A DNA stretch of 57,315 nt from an uncultured Bacilli bacterium (GTDB lineage Bacteria > Bacillota_I > Bacilli_A > RF39 > UBA660): positions 1 to 57,315 of the forward strand of contig CATYVZ010000009.1 of assembly GCA_958413985.1 (NCBI GenBank), in the 5' to 3' direction. Within the stretch, counting starts at the first letter, position 1; every line of letters begins with the position of its first letter. This document shows, one piece after another, positions 33,232 through 42,472 of this stretch. The position numbers and the translations under genes are program-made. Under the pieces are notes generated by a model. That model did no database searches, was not told the DNA's origin, and worked only from the letters and a program-made list of their open reading frames with translations.

Positions 33232-35035
33232 AGGTCCTAAAGGTCCCGGTGCAATGACTTCGGAAAAAGCAAAAGACTTTAAAGGAACAGTTCAAAAACT
33301 GTTTAAAAGTATGAAAAAATATAAAATTCAATTAATTATAATCATTGTCTTTGCAATTGCTAGTACGATTTTCTCGATCGTTGGACCTAAAATATTAGGT
33401 AATGCTACAACTGAATTATTTAACGGTTTAATTAGTAAATTAAGTGGTGGCACTGGTATAGATTTCGGTAAAATTGCTTCGATTTTGACTTTTCTTTTAT
33501 GTTTATATATTATCAGTGCTTTATTTTCTTATATCCAAGGTTTTATCATGACTGGTATCAGTCAAAAATATACTTACGAATTAAGAAAGAAAGTATCAAT
33601 TAAAATAAATAAATTACCAATGAATTATTTTGATAAAAAAACTCATGGTGAGGTTTTGTCGATCATTACTAACGACATCGACACGATGAGCCAAAGTTTA
33701 AATCAAAGTGCTACTCAATTAATAACTTCGATTGCTACTATCATCGGTATTTTAGTGATGATGTTATCGATCAACGTTGTGATGACGATCGTCGCTTTAC
33801 TAATTTTACCAATAGCTTCTTTTATAACGATGTTTATTGTTAAACATAGTCAAAAGTATTTCACTAGTCAACAAGAATATTTAGGTCATGTTAATGGTCA
33901 AATCGAGGAAATGTATTCCGGTCAAAATGTTATCAAAGTATTTAATGCTGAAGATAAGGTGATCAAGAATTTTGAAAAAGATAATGAACAATTATGTTCT
34001 TCTGGTTGGAAAAGTCAATTTTTCTCTGGTATGATGCATCCAATTATGAATTTTATTGGTAATTTGGGTTATGTAATTGTCGCGATATTAGGTGGATACT
34101 ATGCAATAAAAGGGAAAATTACAGTTGGTAATATCCAATCATTTATCTCTTATACCAAAAACTTTACCAATCCTATTGGTCAATTAGCGCAAGTATCTAA
34201 TATGATTCAAGCGATGGTTGCAGCCAGTGAAAGAGTTTTTGAATTTTTAGAAGAAACTGAAGAAAGCGAAACTAAACATCCTTTAACAGTTGGCAATATC
34301 GAAGGTAATGTTACATTTGATCATGTTAAATTTGGTTACAATGAAGATCAAATTATCATCCAAGATTTTAGCGTTAAAGTTAAAAAAGGCCAAAAAATTG
34401 CGATCGTTGGACCAACTGGTGCTGGTAAAACGACAATGGTAAAATTACTGATGCGTTTTTACAATGTTACTGATGGTGCTATTTTAATCGATAATAATAA
34501 TATTAACGATTATAAACGTAGTGATTTAAGACATATTTTTGGGATGGTTTTACAAGATACGTGGTTGTTTTCTGGCACTATCATGGAAAATTTAAGATAT
34601 GGTAAATTAGATGCAACTGATGATGAGGTAATTATGGCTGCTAAAAAGGCTCATGTTCATCATTTTATCCAGACATTACCCGACAGCTATAACATGGAAT
34701 TAAACGAAGAAACTAATAATATTTCACAAGGTCAAAAACAATTATTGACAATCGCTCGTGCTATTTTAGCTGATCCTAAAGTTTTAATTTTAGATGAAGC
34801 TACTAGTAGCGTCGATACTAGAACTGAAATATTAATTCAAAAAGCAATGGATGAATTGATGAAAGGTAGAACATCGTTTATCATCGCTCATCGCTTATCG
34901 ACTATTAAAGATGCAGATTTAATTTTAGTTATGAATAATGGCGATATAGTCGAACAAGGTAATCATGAGCAGTTACTAGCAAAAAATGGATTTTATGCTA
35001 GCTTATATAATTCTCAATTTGAGACGATATCTTAA
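33224..35035 (+). CDS. ABC exporter subunit, catalytic half
   Basis: 603 residues: six transmembrane helices (ABC type I exporter fold) with an extended Met/Gly-rich N-terminus, then the ATPase domain: Walker A GPTGAGKTT, Q-loop VLQDTWLFSG, signature NISQGQKQ, Walker B VLILDEATSSVD with the catalytic Glu, and H-loop IIAHRLSTI. Pairs with the preceding subunit as a heterodimer (one consensus, one degenerate site). AGGAGGAGTTAGAA precedes the ATG. Ends at a strong terminator. Confidence 0.95.
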   Translation: MNRGPKGPGAMTSEKAKDFKGTVQKLFKSMKKYKIQLIIIIVFAIASTIFSIVGPKILGNATTELFNGLISKLSGGTGIDFGKIASILTFLLCLYIISALFSYIQGFIMTGISQKYTYELRKKVSIKINKLPMNYFDKKTHGEVLSIITNDIDTMSQSLNQSATQLITSIATIIGILVMMLSINVVMTIVALLILPIASFITMFIVKHSQKYFTSQQEYLGHVNGQIEEMYSGQNVIKVFNAEDKVIKNFEKDNEQLCSSGWKSQFFSGMMHPIMNFIGNLGYVIVAILGGYYAIKGKITVGNIQSFISYTKNFTNPIGQLAQVSNMIQAMVAASERVFEFLEETEESETKHPLTVGNIEGNVTFDHVKFGYNEDQIIIQDFSVKVKKGQKIAIVGPTGAGKTTMVKLLMRFYNVTDGAILIDNNNINDYKRSDLRHIFGMVLQDTWLFSGTIMENLRYGKLDATDDEVIMAAKKAHVHHFIQTLPDSYNMELNEETNNISQGQKQLLTIARAILADPKVLILDEATSSVDTRTEILIQKAMDELMKGRTSFIIAHRLSTIKDADLILVMNNGDIVEQGNHEQLLAKNGFYASLYNSQFETIS

Positions 35036-35056
35036 TATAATTTACGATATAATATT

Positions 35057-35092
35057 TAAAAGTTAGGTTTATATTCAAAATCTAACTTTTTA
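35057..35092 (+). terminator. Terminator of the MarR-ABC operon
   Basis: Stem of about 13 pairs on AAAAGTTAG / CTAACTTTT with one G-T pair in the extension, followed by T residues. Confidence 0.88.
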
Positions 35093-35128
35093 TATAATGT
35101 CAATAATATTAAAAATTAATTGATTATC

Positions 35129-35157
35129 TTGATAACTTAATAAAAATAATATATAAT
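35129..35157 (+). promoter_or_regulatory. Promoter of the phosphoglycerate-mutase-like gene
   Basis: TTGATA (35129-35134), 17 bases, TATAAT (35152-35157). Confidence 0.75.
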
Positions 35158-35181
35158 ATTTATAGAATATGAGGGATAAAC

Positions 35182-36564
35182 ATGAAGAAAACAGTTTTAT
35201 TTTTGATGAATGGTTTTGGAGTCGAACAATTAGACTCTTATAATATTTATAATGCCCAATTAATGCCTAATTTAGATCGCTATACTAAAGAATACTTGTT
35301 TTCATCCATTGAAACACCGGCCAACAATTTAGTTAGTGGCTATCGACTTTTTAGTACAGGTTCTAATTATCCTTTATCTTATTCGTTAATCGATAATTAT
35401 CTAGATAAATTTAATGAAAATAAAAACTTTGAATTATACTTAAATAGTATTAATGATAATGGTAAAATCCATATATTTTTATCACTTGAAAACGATAAAA
35501 GTTTAGAACATATCAAATCATTTTTAAAATTTATTAGAAGTAAAAAAAATAATCCAATTTTTATCCATTTGGTCTTGATCGGCGATAATACAAACGATTA
35601 TAAAAATCTTGAGAGATTGATCAACAAAGTAGTTTATGAAATAAAAGAAGCTAAGATTGGTATCATAGTTGGTAAAAACATTTTAAGTAATATGAATGTA
35701 AATTCTTTTATGAATTTGTTTCAAAACGAAGTTGGCGAAAAATGGCGTGAAATATCTAGAAAGGTAAGTTCCTTAGCTTCATTAAAAACGTTACCTAGTA
35801 ATGTTAGAGAATTCTATATGAATGAAGGTTTTAAATTAGATATAAACGACAGTATATTTTTCTTTAACTATGAATATACCAATTTAACTAATTTAGTAAT
35901 GGCAATCAGCAAAGTAACTACTAATAATAACTTTTTCTCGCTCTTTCCAATTAGTAGTGTGAAATATCCGATGTTTGCATATCCTAAGTCTGGGATATCG
36001 ATGCTAAATAGCTTAAATAAGATTGGAGCCAAAGCTCTTGTCATATCTAATCGTAGTAGCATGGGTGTAATTAATTATTATTGTTGTGGACTTCAAAATG
36101 TCATTTCTGATCAGATATCTTTTGTCAAGACTGATAATTTAACCTTTGACCAATTAAAAGCAATCATTAGAGATTCAGAGTATAGTTTTATAATAATAAA
36201 TTATCAAATCGACGACGTTAAAACAGTACCTGAGTTAAATGAACGATTAAGTAGATTAGATAAGATGGTGGGTTATATTCACGATTTTTGCGTCGAAGGC
36301 AATTACAGCTTATTTATATCGTCTTTATATGGCATGCAAAAAGAATTAGCTGTCGACAATTTTGTCAAAGCTACGGTTAATTTTTCTCGCAAAGTACCAC
36401 TTGTAGTTATCGATCCTGTTTTTAAAAAATCTAATTTTAGTTTAGGAATAGGAAATATTTATAATTTAGCGCATACTATATATACGAACATCAATAATAA
36501 GTATGACGGTGGCGAAGTTTTGATTCGCAAGAAGAATTTTATTATGAAGTTGTTACGAAAATAG
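35182..36564 (+). CDS. iPGM-like (alkaline phosphatase superfamily) protein without catalytic residues
   Basis: 460 residues. Segment by segment it follows the cofactor-independent phosphoglycerate mutase: LFLMNGFG (for LxxLDGWG), KIHIFLSLENDKSLEHIKSF and FIHLVLIGDNTNDYKNLERL (for the HLxGLxSDGGVHSH and HAFLDGRDTPP blocks), DSIFFFNYEYTNLTNLV (for FNFRPDRARQL), and IIINYQIDDVKTVPELNERL ending SSLYG (for NYANPDMVGHTG and ADHGN). The metal-binding Asp/His and nucleophile Ser positions are not conserved, so it should lack mutase activity. Own promoter. It lies just before the glyS T-box. Role unknown. Confidence 0.65.
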   Translation: MKKTVLFLMNGFGVEQLDSYNIYNAQLMPNLDRYTKEYLFSSIETPANNLVSGYRLFSTGSNYPLSYSLIDNYLDKFNENKNFELYLNSINDNGKIHIFLSLENDKSLEHIKSFLKFIRSKKNNPIFIHLVLIGDNTNDYKNLERLINKVVYEIKEAKIGIIVGKNILSNMNVNSFMNLFQNEVGEKWREISRKVSSLASLKTLPSNVREFYMNEGFKLDINDSIFFFNYEYTNLTNLVMAISKVTTNNNFFSLFPISSVKYPMFAYPKSGISMLNSLNKIGAKALVISNRSSMGVINYYCCGLQNVISDQISFVKTDNLTFDQLKAIIRDSEYSFIIINYQIDDVKTVPELNERLSRLDKMVGYIHDFCVEGNYSLFISSLYGMQKELAVDNFVKATVNFSRKVPLVVIDPVFKKSNFSLGIGNIYNLAHTIYTNINNKYDGGEVLIRKKNFIMKLLRK

Positions 36565-36593
36565 TTGACTAGTTTTTTAAAATATATTAGAAT
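36565..36593 (+). promoter_or_regulatory. Promoter of the glyS T-box leader
   Basis: TTGACT (36565-36570), 17 bases, TAGAAT (36588-36593). Predicted start at about 36600; the -35 overlaps the end of the upstream gene. Confidence 0.75.
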
Positions 36594-36600
36594 AATTTTA

Positions 36601-36714
36601 TCGATGTGATGACGAAGGTTGGAAACTTCCGAGCAATGTAATTTAAAAGCGATTCTATTAGAATAAGTAAGGTGGAACCACGGTCATGCGTCCTTACATT
36701 TCTAATAGTTTTTT
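36601..36714 (+). promoter_or_regulatory. T-box leader of glyS with minimal Stem I
   Basis: T-box sequence GGTGGAACCACGG at 36671-36683; the UGGA bulge matches a tRNA-Gly end with U73. Terminator: 36655-36672 pairs with 36692-36708, followed by six T. Upstream, GAAGG-TTGGAAAC-TTCCGAGCAAT aligns with the 3' side of a normal glyS Stem I (specifier then GAGCAAT), making GGA the likely glycine specifier. The apical arm, which contacts the tRNA elbow in standard T-boxes, is missing. Uncharged tRNA-Gly would favour read-through into glyS. Confidence 0.85.
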
Positions 36715-36736
36715 CAATAATTAAGGAGGAAATAAA

Positions 36737-38107
36737 ATGGAAGAATTAACGATGGAAAAAATAGTAAATCTATGTAAACAGTATGGATTTATATTTCAAG
36801 GAAGTGAAATATATGGTGGTTTAGCTAATACTTGGGATTATGGACCATTAGGTACTAGATTAAAAAATAATATTAAAGATGCGTGGCGGAAAAAGTTTAT
36901 TCAAGAACGGAAAAATGCTTATGAGGTCGACGCTGATATATTGATGCATCCTCGTGTTTGGGAAGCATCTGGTCATGTCGAATCATTTGCTGATCCATTA
37001 TTAGATTGTAAAGAATGTAAAACTAGACACCGCGCTGACAATTTAATTAATGATTTTAGCAATAGTTCGATTGGGGATAGTTTGACTAATGAAGAAATGA
37101 TTAACTATATCAACGAACATAAAGTTCCTTGTCCAAATTGTGGTAAAACTAATTTTACAGATATTAGACAATTTAAACTGATGTTTGAGACTTACCGTGG
37201 CGTTACACAAGATTCAAAAAGTGTTGTTTATTTAAGACCTGAAAATGCTCAAGGTGAATATGTCAACTTTTTAAATGTTCAAAGGAGTATGCGTGCTAAA
37301 TTGCCATTTAGTATTGGGCAAATTGGTAAAGCTTTTAGAAACGAAATTACGCCAGGTAATTTTACTTTTAGAACGATCGAATTTGAACAAATGGAATATC
37401 AGACATTTTGTAAAAAAGGTGACGATGAAGAATTATATGATTACTTTAAAGATTATGGTAAAAAGTTTTTTGTATCTTTAGGTCTTCCTGAAGAAAAATT
37501 AAGATTTCACGATCATGAAAAATTAGCGCATTATGCGAAAGCAGCTTGCGATATTGAATATAAATTTCCATTTGGTTGGGGTGAAATAAATGGAACCCAT
37601 AATCGTACAGATTTTGATTTATCTAGACATCAAGAATATAGTGGAAAATCTCAAGAATACTTAGATCCGGATACTAATGAAAAATATATACCTTACATTA
37701 TCGAATCTACCTATGGTTTAGACCGAACAGTTTTAGCTATTTTGTTTAACTCATACGTTAAAGAAACTTTAGCTGATGGTAGTGAAAGAGAAATAATGAA
37801 ATTTCATCCATTCTTGGCTCCTTATAAAGTAGCAATATTACCTTTAATTAAAAAAAATCATTCAGAAAAAGCGCAAGAAATATATGCTAAGTTAGCAAAA
37901 TATTTTATGGTTAATTATGATGAGGCTGGCAATATCGGTAAAAGATATCGTAGAAACGATATTATGGGGACACCATTTTGTATTACTGTCGATGATGATA
38001 CTTTAAACAATAATACTGTTACAATAAGAGATAGAGATACAATGGAACAAATAACTTTGAATCTTGATGAAGTAGTTGATTATATAAATAAAAAATTACA
38101 ATTTTAA
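36737..38107 (+). CDS. glyS: Glycine--tRNA ligase (alpha2 type)
   Basis: Class II synthetase of 456 residues, the single-chain dimeric form. Motifs: YGFIFQGSEIYGGLANTWDYGPLG start, a CxxC...CxxC zinc-like insert (CKECKTRH and CPNCGKT), motif 2 FRNEITPGNFTFRTIEFEQME, RFHDHEKLAHYAKAACDIEY, motif 3 ESTYGLDRTVLAIL, and the anticodon-binding domain (VAILPLI ... DEAGNIGKRYRRND). AAGGAGGAAAT precedes the ATG. Regulated by the T-box just upstream. Confidence 0.97.
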   Translation: MEELTMEKIVNLCKQYGFIFQGSEIYGGLANTWDYGPLGTRLKNNIKDAWRKKFIQERKNAYEVDADILMHPRVWEASGHVESFADPLLDCKECKTRHRADNLINDFSNSSIGDSLTNEEMINYINEHKVPCPNCGKTNFTDIRQFKLMFETYRGVTQDSKSVVYLRPENAQGEYVNFLNVQRSMRAKLPFSIGQIGKAFRNEITPGNFTFRTIEFEQMEYQTFCKKGDDEELYDYFKDYGKKFFVSLGLPEEKLRFHDHEKLAHYAKAACDIEYKFPFGWGEINGTHNRTDFDLSRHQEYSGKSQEYLDPDTNEKYIPYIIESTYGLDRTVLAILFNSYVKETLADGSEREIMKFHPFLAPYKVAILPLIKKNHSEKAQEIYAKLAKYFMVNYDEAGNIGKRYRRNDIMGTPFCITVDDDTLNNNTVTIRDRDTMEQITLNLDEVVDYINKKLQF

Positions 38108-38131
38108 CTAAAGATTATGTCTTTAGTTTTT
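38107..38131 (+). terminator. Terminator of glyS
   Basis: ACTAAAG / CTTTAGT with a 7-base loop and a T-run, beginning at the glyS stop codon. Confidence 0.85.
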
Positions 38132-38147
38132 GTGCTTTAAACCAAAT

Positions 38148-38176
38148 TTGACTTTAATAAAAATTAATAGTATAAT
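38148..38176 (+). promoter_or_regulatory. Promoter of the HAD-PlsC gene
   Basis: TTGACT (38148-38153), 17 bases, TATAAT (38171-38176). An in-frame ATG at 38130 is upstream of this promoter and is not the start. Confidence 0.85.
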
Positions 38177-38201
38177 AACTGTCGCTGATGGGGGGTTGTT
38201 T

Positions 38202-39692
38202 ATGAATTTATTGTTTGATATCGATGATACTATCACTAATGAAACTGATTTCATGATCAAATATGCTCCAATATATTTAAAGAAAAAATATGGTTTAAAT
38301 GTCCAAGTTGTCAATCCGCATGGATATGATGTAGTGGAAGTTTTTGGCCTAAAAGAAAAATTAAAAGACAATGCAAAATTTTATTTGAACCTCGAAGCTA
38401 AGTTAGAAGAAATTAATAAATCATTTTGGAATAAATACTTTATTAAGTATATTTTCTATCCGATCAAAAAAGATGCTAGAAAAATCATCTGTGATTTAAG
38501 AAATCGAGGATATAAAATCAACTTTGCTAGTTTAAGAGGTAAAAAGACCAAAGAAAAAGAAAGTTTAAAAGATAAATTTGTTCGGACAAAGATCGTTTTG
38601 TTTTTAACTAAATTACAGTTAAAATTAAACCATATCAAATATGACAAGTTAATTTTAGTGGAGAAAAATGAAGATAAGATTAATATTGCTAATGAATTAA
38701 ATGCTAAAATAGTTTTTGACGACAATGTCGAAGTCTTGGAGAAGGTTCAAAATTCAGTAGCTGTGTGTGTAAAAGCACCACATAATGTCAATGTTAATTT
38801 TAAAAATGAAAATGTCGTAAAGCTACCTTTTTCTTTCGAAGCAATAAATAATTTTGTTGCTGAATGTGAAGATAAAAAAAGATTCATCAAATCAGGAAAA
38901 AGAAAAATATCAAAATTAAAGATTTATAAAAAAGCACTAACCGAAACAACTTATAGGTTGTTGCGAACTTGCAGTAAACATAAAATTATTAAAGAATTTA
39001 AACCTTTAGTAATCGGTGAAGATAATTTACCAAAATTTAAAGGTCCAAACATGTTTGTCGGCAATCATAGAAACATTAAAGATCCTTTAATAATAATATC
39101 ATTGTTAAAAAATCCTACGCATTTTGCTGCTTTAAAAAGAATGTTTGAATATAATGACAATCTTTTTGGTAAAGTTGGTAAAAATTTAGGTACTGTTGCT
39201 ACTACTTGGTTTGTTAAATCGATGGGGGCATTACCGATCGCAAGACCAACCGATGAAGATTACCGCAAAGTAAATTTAAAAACATTTCGCGATATTATGG
39301 ACTATTTAGATAGCGATTCTTCTGTGACTATATACCCAGAAGGTACTTTAAATAGAAATCCTAAGGAAGATGGAAATATATTGCCATTAAAATCAGATCA
39401 AACTTTTAGAGTTGCCGAAAATGGCCGAGCTATAATTAGACCAGTAGCGATAGTATGGGTTCCTAAAGAAATAAAAATTGAAAATAGAGTTTTAATTGCT
39501 TTTTTAAAGCCGATTAATACTTATGGATTAAAAACAGAACAGATATTAGAAAGATGGCATAATTCTGTTAATGGCGCGATCGATTCGATGAATAAAATTA
39601 TCGAAGAATTAGATCAAATTAATCAAAGTAACTATTCATCTTCTAATAACGAAAAAATTCTAGAATTATCAAATAATATAAAGCGTTTGTAG
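38202..39692 (+). CDS. HAD phosphatase fused to PlsC-type lysophospholipid acyltransferase
   Basis: 496 residues from ATG 38202 (GGGGGG 7 bases upstream). Residues 1-220: HAD-like domain with the nucleophile motif FDIDDT (D6, D8), a FASLRGKK segment in place of motif II, and the DD motif VFDDNVEVLEKV. Residues 265-480: 1-acylglycerol-3-phosphate acyltransferase with NHRNIKD (catalytic H289, D294), ARPTDEDYRK, and EGTLNR (E380). The acyltransferase would make phosphatidic acid; the HAD half might act on a related phosphate ester. Related fusions occur in Actinobacteria. It complements GpsA. Confidence 0.88.
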   Translation: MNLLFDIDDTITNETDFMIKYAPIYLKKKYGLNVQVVNPHGYDVVEVFGLKEKLKDNAKFYLNLEAKLEEINKSFWNKYFIKYIFYPIKKDARKIICDLRNRGYKINFASLRGKKTKEKESLKDKFVRTKIVLFLTKLQLKLNHIKYDKLILVEKNEDKINIANELNAKIVFDDNVEVLEKVQNSVAVCVKAPHNVNVNFKNENVVKLPFSFEAINNFVAECEDKKRFIKSGKRKISKLKIYKKALTETTYRLLRTCSKHKIIKEFKPLVIGEDNLPKFKGPNMFVGNHRNIKDPLIIISLLKNPTHFAALKRMFEYNDNLFGKVGKNLGTVATTWFVKSMGALPIARPTDEDYRKVNLKTFRDIMDYLDSDSSVTIYPEGTLNRNPKEDGNILPLKSDQTFRVAENGRAIIRPVAIVWVPKEIKIENRVLIAFLKPINTYGLKTEQILERWHNSVNGAIDSMNKIIEELDQINQSNYSSSNNEKILELSNNIKRL

Positions 39693-39723
39693 TATTTACA
39701 AACGTTTTATTTTACGATATAAT
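39684..39723 (+). terminator. Terminator overlapped by the histidine kinase promoter
   Basis: CGTTTGTA (39684-39691) / TACAAACG (39697-39704), then TTTT: terminator of the HAD-PlsC gene. The right arm also supplies TTTACA (39695-39700), which with 17-base spacing precedes TATAAT (39718-39723), a likely promoter for the next gene. Confidence 0.8.
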
Positions 39724-39741
39724 TTAAAGTATGGTGATAGT

Positions 39742-42327
39742 ATGAATGCTAATGTTTTATTGATGGTAGCTAGTTTATGTTATTTAATTGTTATATTAAT
39801 ATTATATTTTCCTAAAAAAAAGGTCGATACCTTTGAAACAAGAATATATAAGTATATTTTAATTATCGCTGTATTTGGCGTCATTATGGATTTAATCGGC
39901 GTTTATGTTAGCCTATATATCGAGGATACCAATGTTATTAGATGGATCGTTTTAAAACTTTATTATTCCTATTTGATAACTATTTTATATTTGTTAACTT
40001 TATATATGTTTACTGCTAATGGCGCAAATGAGATGACCAGAACAGAAAAAAGAAAGTTCAATGTTATTTCTATTATTTATGCAATCGTATTGATAATTAA
40101 TTCTATTTTACCTGTTAATTATTATAAAGAGGGAAAAGTAATATATGCTTATGGAATTGGCGTTAATTATCTATATTTAGTAACAGGTATAATCATCTTT
40201 ATTTGGATATGTTGTTGGATTAAAGATATCAAAAAATTAAAAACTAGAAGAAATATACCGATGATAATTCTCGTTATTTTAGCTATACCAATCATCTATT
40301 TACAGATGACTAATCCACAGTTATTATTAGTCTCTAGTCTTATTAGTTTTATCGTAGTAATCATGTATCATACGATCGAAAACCCAGATATGAAAATGAT
40401 CAATGCCTTAAATTTAGCTAAAGATACAGCAGAGAAGGCTAATCGAGCCAAGAGTGATTTTTTAAGTAGCATGTCTCATGAGATAAGAACGCCTTTAAAT
40501 GCAATAGTGGGATTTTCAGAATGTATAAAAAATGCAGATAGTTTAGAAGAAGCTAAAGAAGATGCAAGTGATGTAATAACTGCATCTAATACATTGTTAG
40601 AAATAGTAAATGGAATTTTAGATATATCGAAAATAGAAGCTGGGAAACTAGAATTAGTGGAAACAGATTATGATGTAAAGAAGGTATTTAAAGAAATAGT
40701 AAGATTGATCGAAGCACGAATAGGCGATAAACAGCTAGAATTTAAGGTTAGTATAGCTGAGGATATCCCAGAAGTACTATATGGCGATCATGCTAATGTA
40801 AAAAAAATACTAATCAATTTACTAACCAATGCGGTTAAATATACTGAGCAAGGTTATGTCAGTTTAGATGTGAAATGTGTTAAAAGAAATGGAATATGTC
40901 GGTTGTTTATATCAGTAAAAGATAGTGGTCGAGGAATTAAACAAGAAGATATGAAAAAACTATTTACTAAATTTGAAAGAGTCGATGAAGATCGCAATAC
41001 GACGATAGAGGGAACAGGATTAGGCTTAGCGATAACTAAACAATTAGTAGAGATGATGAATGGTAACATAGTAGTAAGTAGTCAATATGGCGAAGGTTCA
41101 GAGTTTAAAGTAGCGATCGACCAAAGAATATCCGAAGCTAAGATCGAAAATGAAGAAAAAGTCGAAGAAAAAATCGATTTGACAGGTAAGAGGATTCTAA
41201 TAGTCGACGATAACCAACTAAATATAAAAGTAGTAGATAAGATTTTAAAACAATATAATCCGATTGTTGATACAGCAGAAAATGGCATGGAATGCATAGA
41301 TAAGATCAAAAATAATGAGCAATACGATTTAGTATTGTTAGATGACATGATGCCAAGGATGAGAGGACCTGAGGTATTAAGAAGATTAAAAGAAGATCCC
41401 AATTATAAAATACCGACGATTGCGTTGACAGCAAATGCGATCAATGGAATGAGGGAACAGTATATCAAAGAAGGATTTGATGATTATTTATCAAAACCAA
41501 TCGAAAAAGAAGAACTAAGAAGAATACTAACCAAATATTTAAAAAATGATCAACAAAATCATTCAAAAGAAGAAGTTACTAAAAAAGTCTTATTAGTCGA
41601 TGATAATAAGATAAATATCGATATAGCCAAAAAGCTTCTTAAAGGATACAACTTTACGATCGATGGTTGTTTAAGTGGTAAAGAATGTTTAGATTTAATT
41701 AAAAATGGCAAACAATATGATTTGATATTTGTCGATATTATGATGCCAGAAATGGATGGAATCGAACTGTTTAAGTTATTAAAACAAGAAGCTAATTTTA
41801 ATGGTAAAATAATCGCTCTTACAGCTGATGCTTTAGAAGGAGCAAAAGAAAAATATATCGATATTGGCTTTGATGGTTATATTCCTAAACCGATCGATAA
41901 AAATCTCTTAAACGAGGTAATAACCGATGTACTAAAGGAAAAAATGAAAGTTGTTCAAGAGGAAAGTAACAAAACATCAAATGATTATTTAAAAAACAAT
42001 GGCGTCGATATCGATAAATCGTTAGAATTATTAGGTGATATTGAAACATATGACGAATTACTAAAAGAGTTTATGAAAACTATCAAAGATAAGGTAAATC
42101 AATTAAACGATTATAGATTGAAACGGGATATGGATAACTATGCCATAATAGTTCATGGTTTAAAAAGTGATAGTCGTTATCTAGGTTTTACTAAATTAGC
42201 TCAACTTTCATTAGATCACGAGATGAAAAGTAAAGCTAAAGAAACAAGTTATATCGATGATCATTTTGTCGAATTGGTCAAAGAAGTAACAAAAGTTGTC
42301 GGCATCATAAATAAGTATTTTAATTAA
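39742..42327 (+). CDS. Hybrid sensor histidine kinase with two receiver domains and Hpt
   Basis: 861 residues. About seven N-terminal membrane helices (1-220) form the sensor; HisKA with SMSHEIRTPLNAIVGF (H246); HATPase with N, G1 (DSGRGI) and G2 (GTGLGLAI) boxes; receiver 1 with phosphoacceptor D534 (LLDDMMP); receiver 2 with D665 (FVDIMMP); C-terminal Hpt with H805 (VHGLKSDS). A complete internal His-Asp-Asp-His relay but no DNA-binding or enzymatic output, so the phosphate must pass to a separate regulator encoded elsewhere or the protein signals by contact. Single-gene unit. Confidence 0.95.
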   Translation: MNANVLLMVASLCYLIVILILYFPKKKVDTFETRIYKYILIIAVFGVIMDLIGVYVSLYIEDTNVIRWIVLKLYYSYLITILYLLTLYMFTANGANEMTRTEKRKFNVISIIYAIVLIINSILPVNYYKEGKVIYAYGIGVNYLYLVTGIIIFIWICCWIKDIKKLKTRRNIPMIILVILAIPIIYLQMTNPQLLLVSSLISFIVVIMYHTIENPDMKMINALNLAKDTAEKANRAKSDFLSSMSHEIRTPLNAIVGFSECIKNADSLEEAKEDASDVITASNTLLEIVNGILDISKIEAGKLELVETDYDVKKVFKEIVRLIEARIGDKQLEFKVSIAEDIPEVLYGDHANVKKILINLLTNAVKYTEQGYVSLDVKCVKRNGICRLFISVKDSGRGIKQEDMKKLFTKFERVDEDRNTTIEGTGLGLAITKQLVEMMNGNIVVSSQYGEGSEFKVAIDQRISEAKIENEEKVEEKIDLTGKRILIVDDNQLNIKVVDKILKQYNPIVDTAENGMECIDKIKNNEQYDLVLLDDMMPRMRGPEVLRRLKEDPNYKIPTIALTANAINGMREQYIKEGFDDYLSKPIEKEELRRILTKYLKNDQQNHSKEEVTKKVLLVDDNKINIDIAKKLLKGYNFTIDGCLSGKECLDLIKNGKQYDLIFVDIMMPEMDGIELFKLLKQEANFNGKIIALTADALEGAKEKYIDIGFDGYIPKPIDKNLLNEVITDVLKEKMKVVQEESNKTSNDYLKNNGVDIDKSLELLGDIETYDELLKEFMKTIKDKVNQLNDYRLKRDMDNYAIIVHGLKSDSRYLGFTKLAQLSLDHEMKSKAKETSYIDDHFVELVKEVTKVVGIINKYFN

Positions 42328-42395
42328 GTTATATCTTAGATCTTTTCTTAGAATAAATCGGATTTACAAAAATAACAGAAAATTAAAAAATTTTA

Positions 42396-42424
42396 TTCAC
42401 AATTTGTTTAATATGTGATAAAAT
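42396..42424 (+). promoter_or_regulatory. Promoter of sepF
   Basis: TTCACA (42396-42401), 17 bases, TAAAAT (42419-42424). Confidence 0.7.
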
Positions 42425-42472
42425 GAGGATAGTAGTGTGGATTATCGTCTATACAACAAGGAGGAAAAGGGT

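Noticed and set aside
38130..38201. Extended N-terminus of the HAD-PlsC protein
   Set aside because: The ATG at 38130 is upstream of the TTGACT/TATAAT promoter; ATG 38202 has a GGGGGG site.
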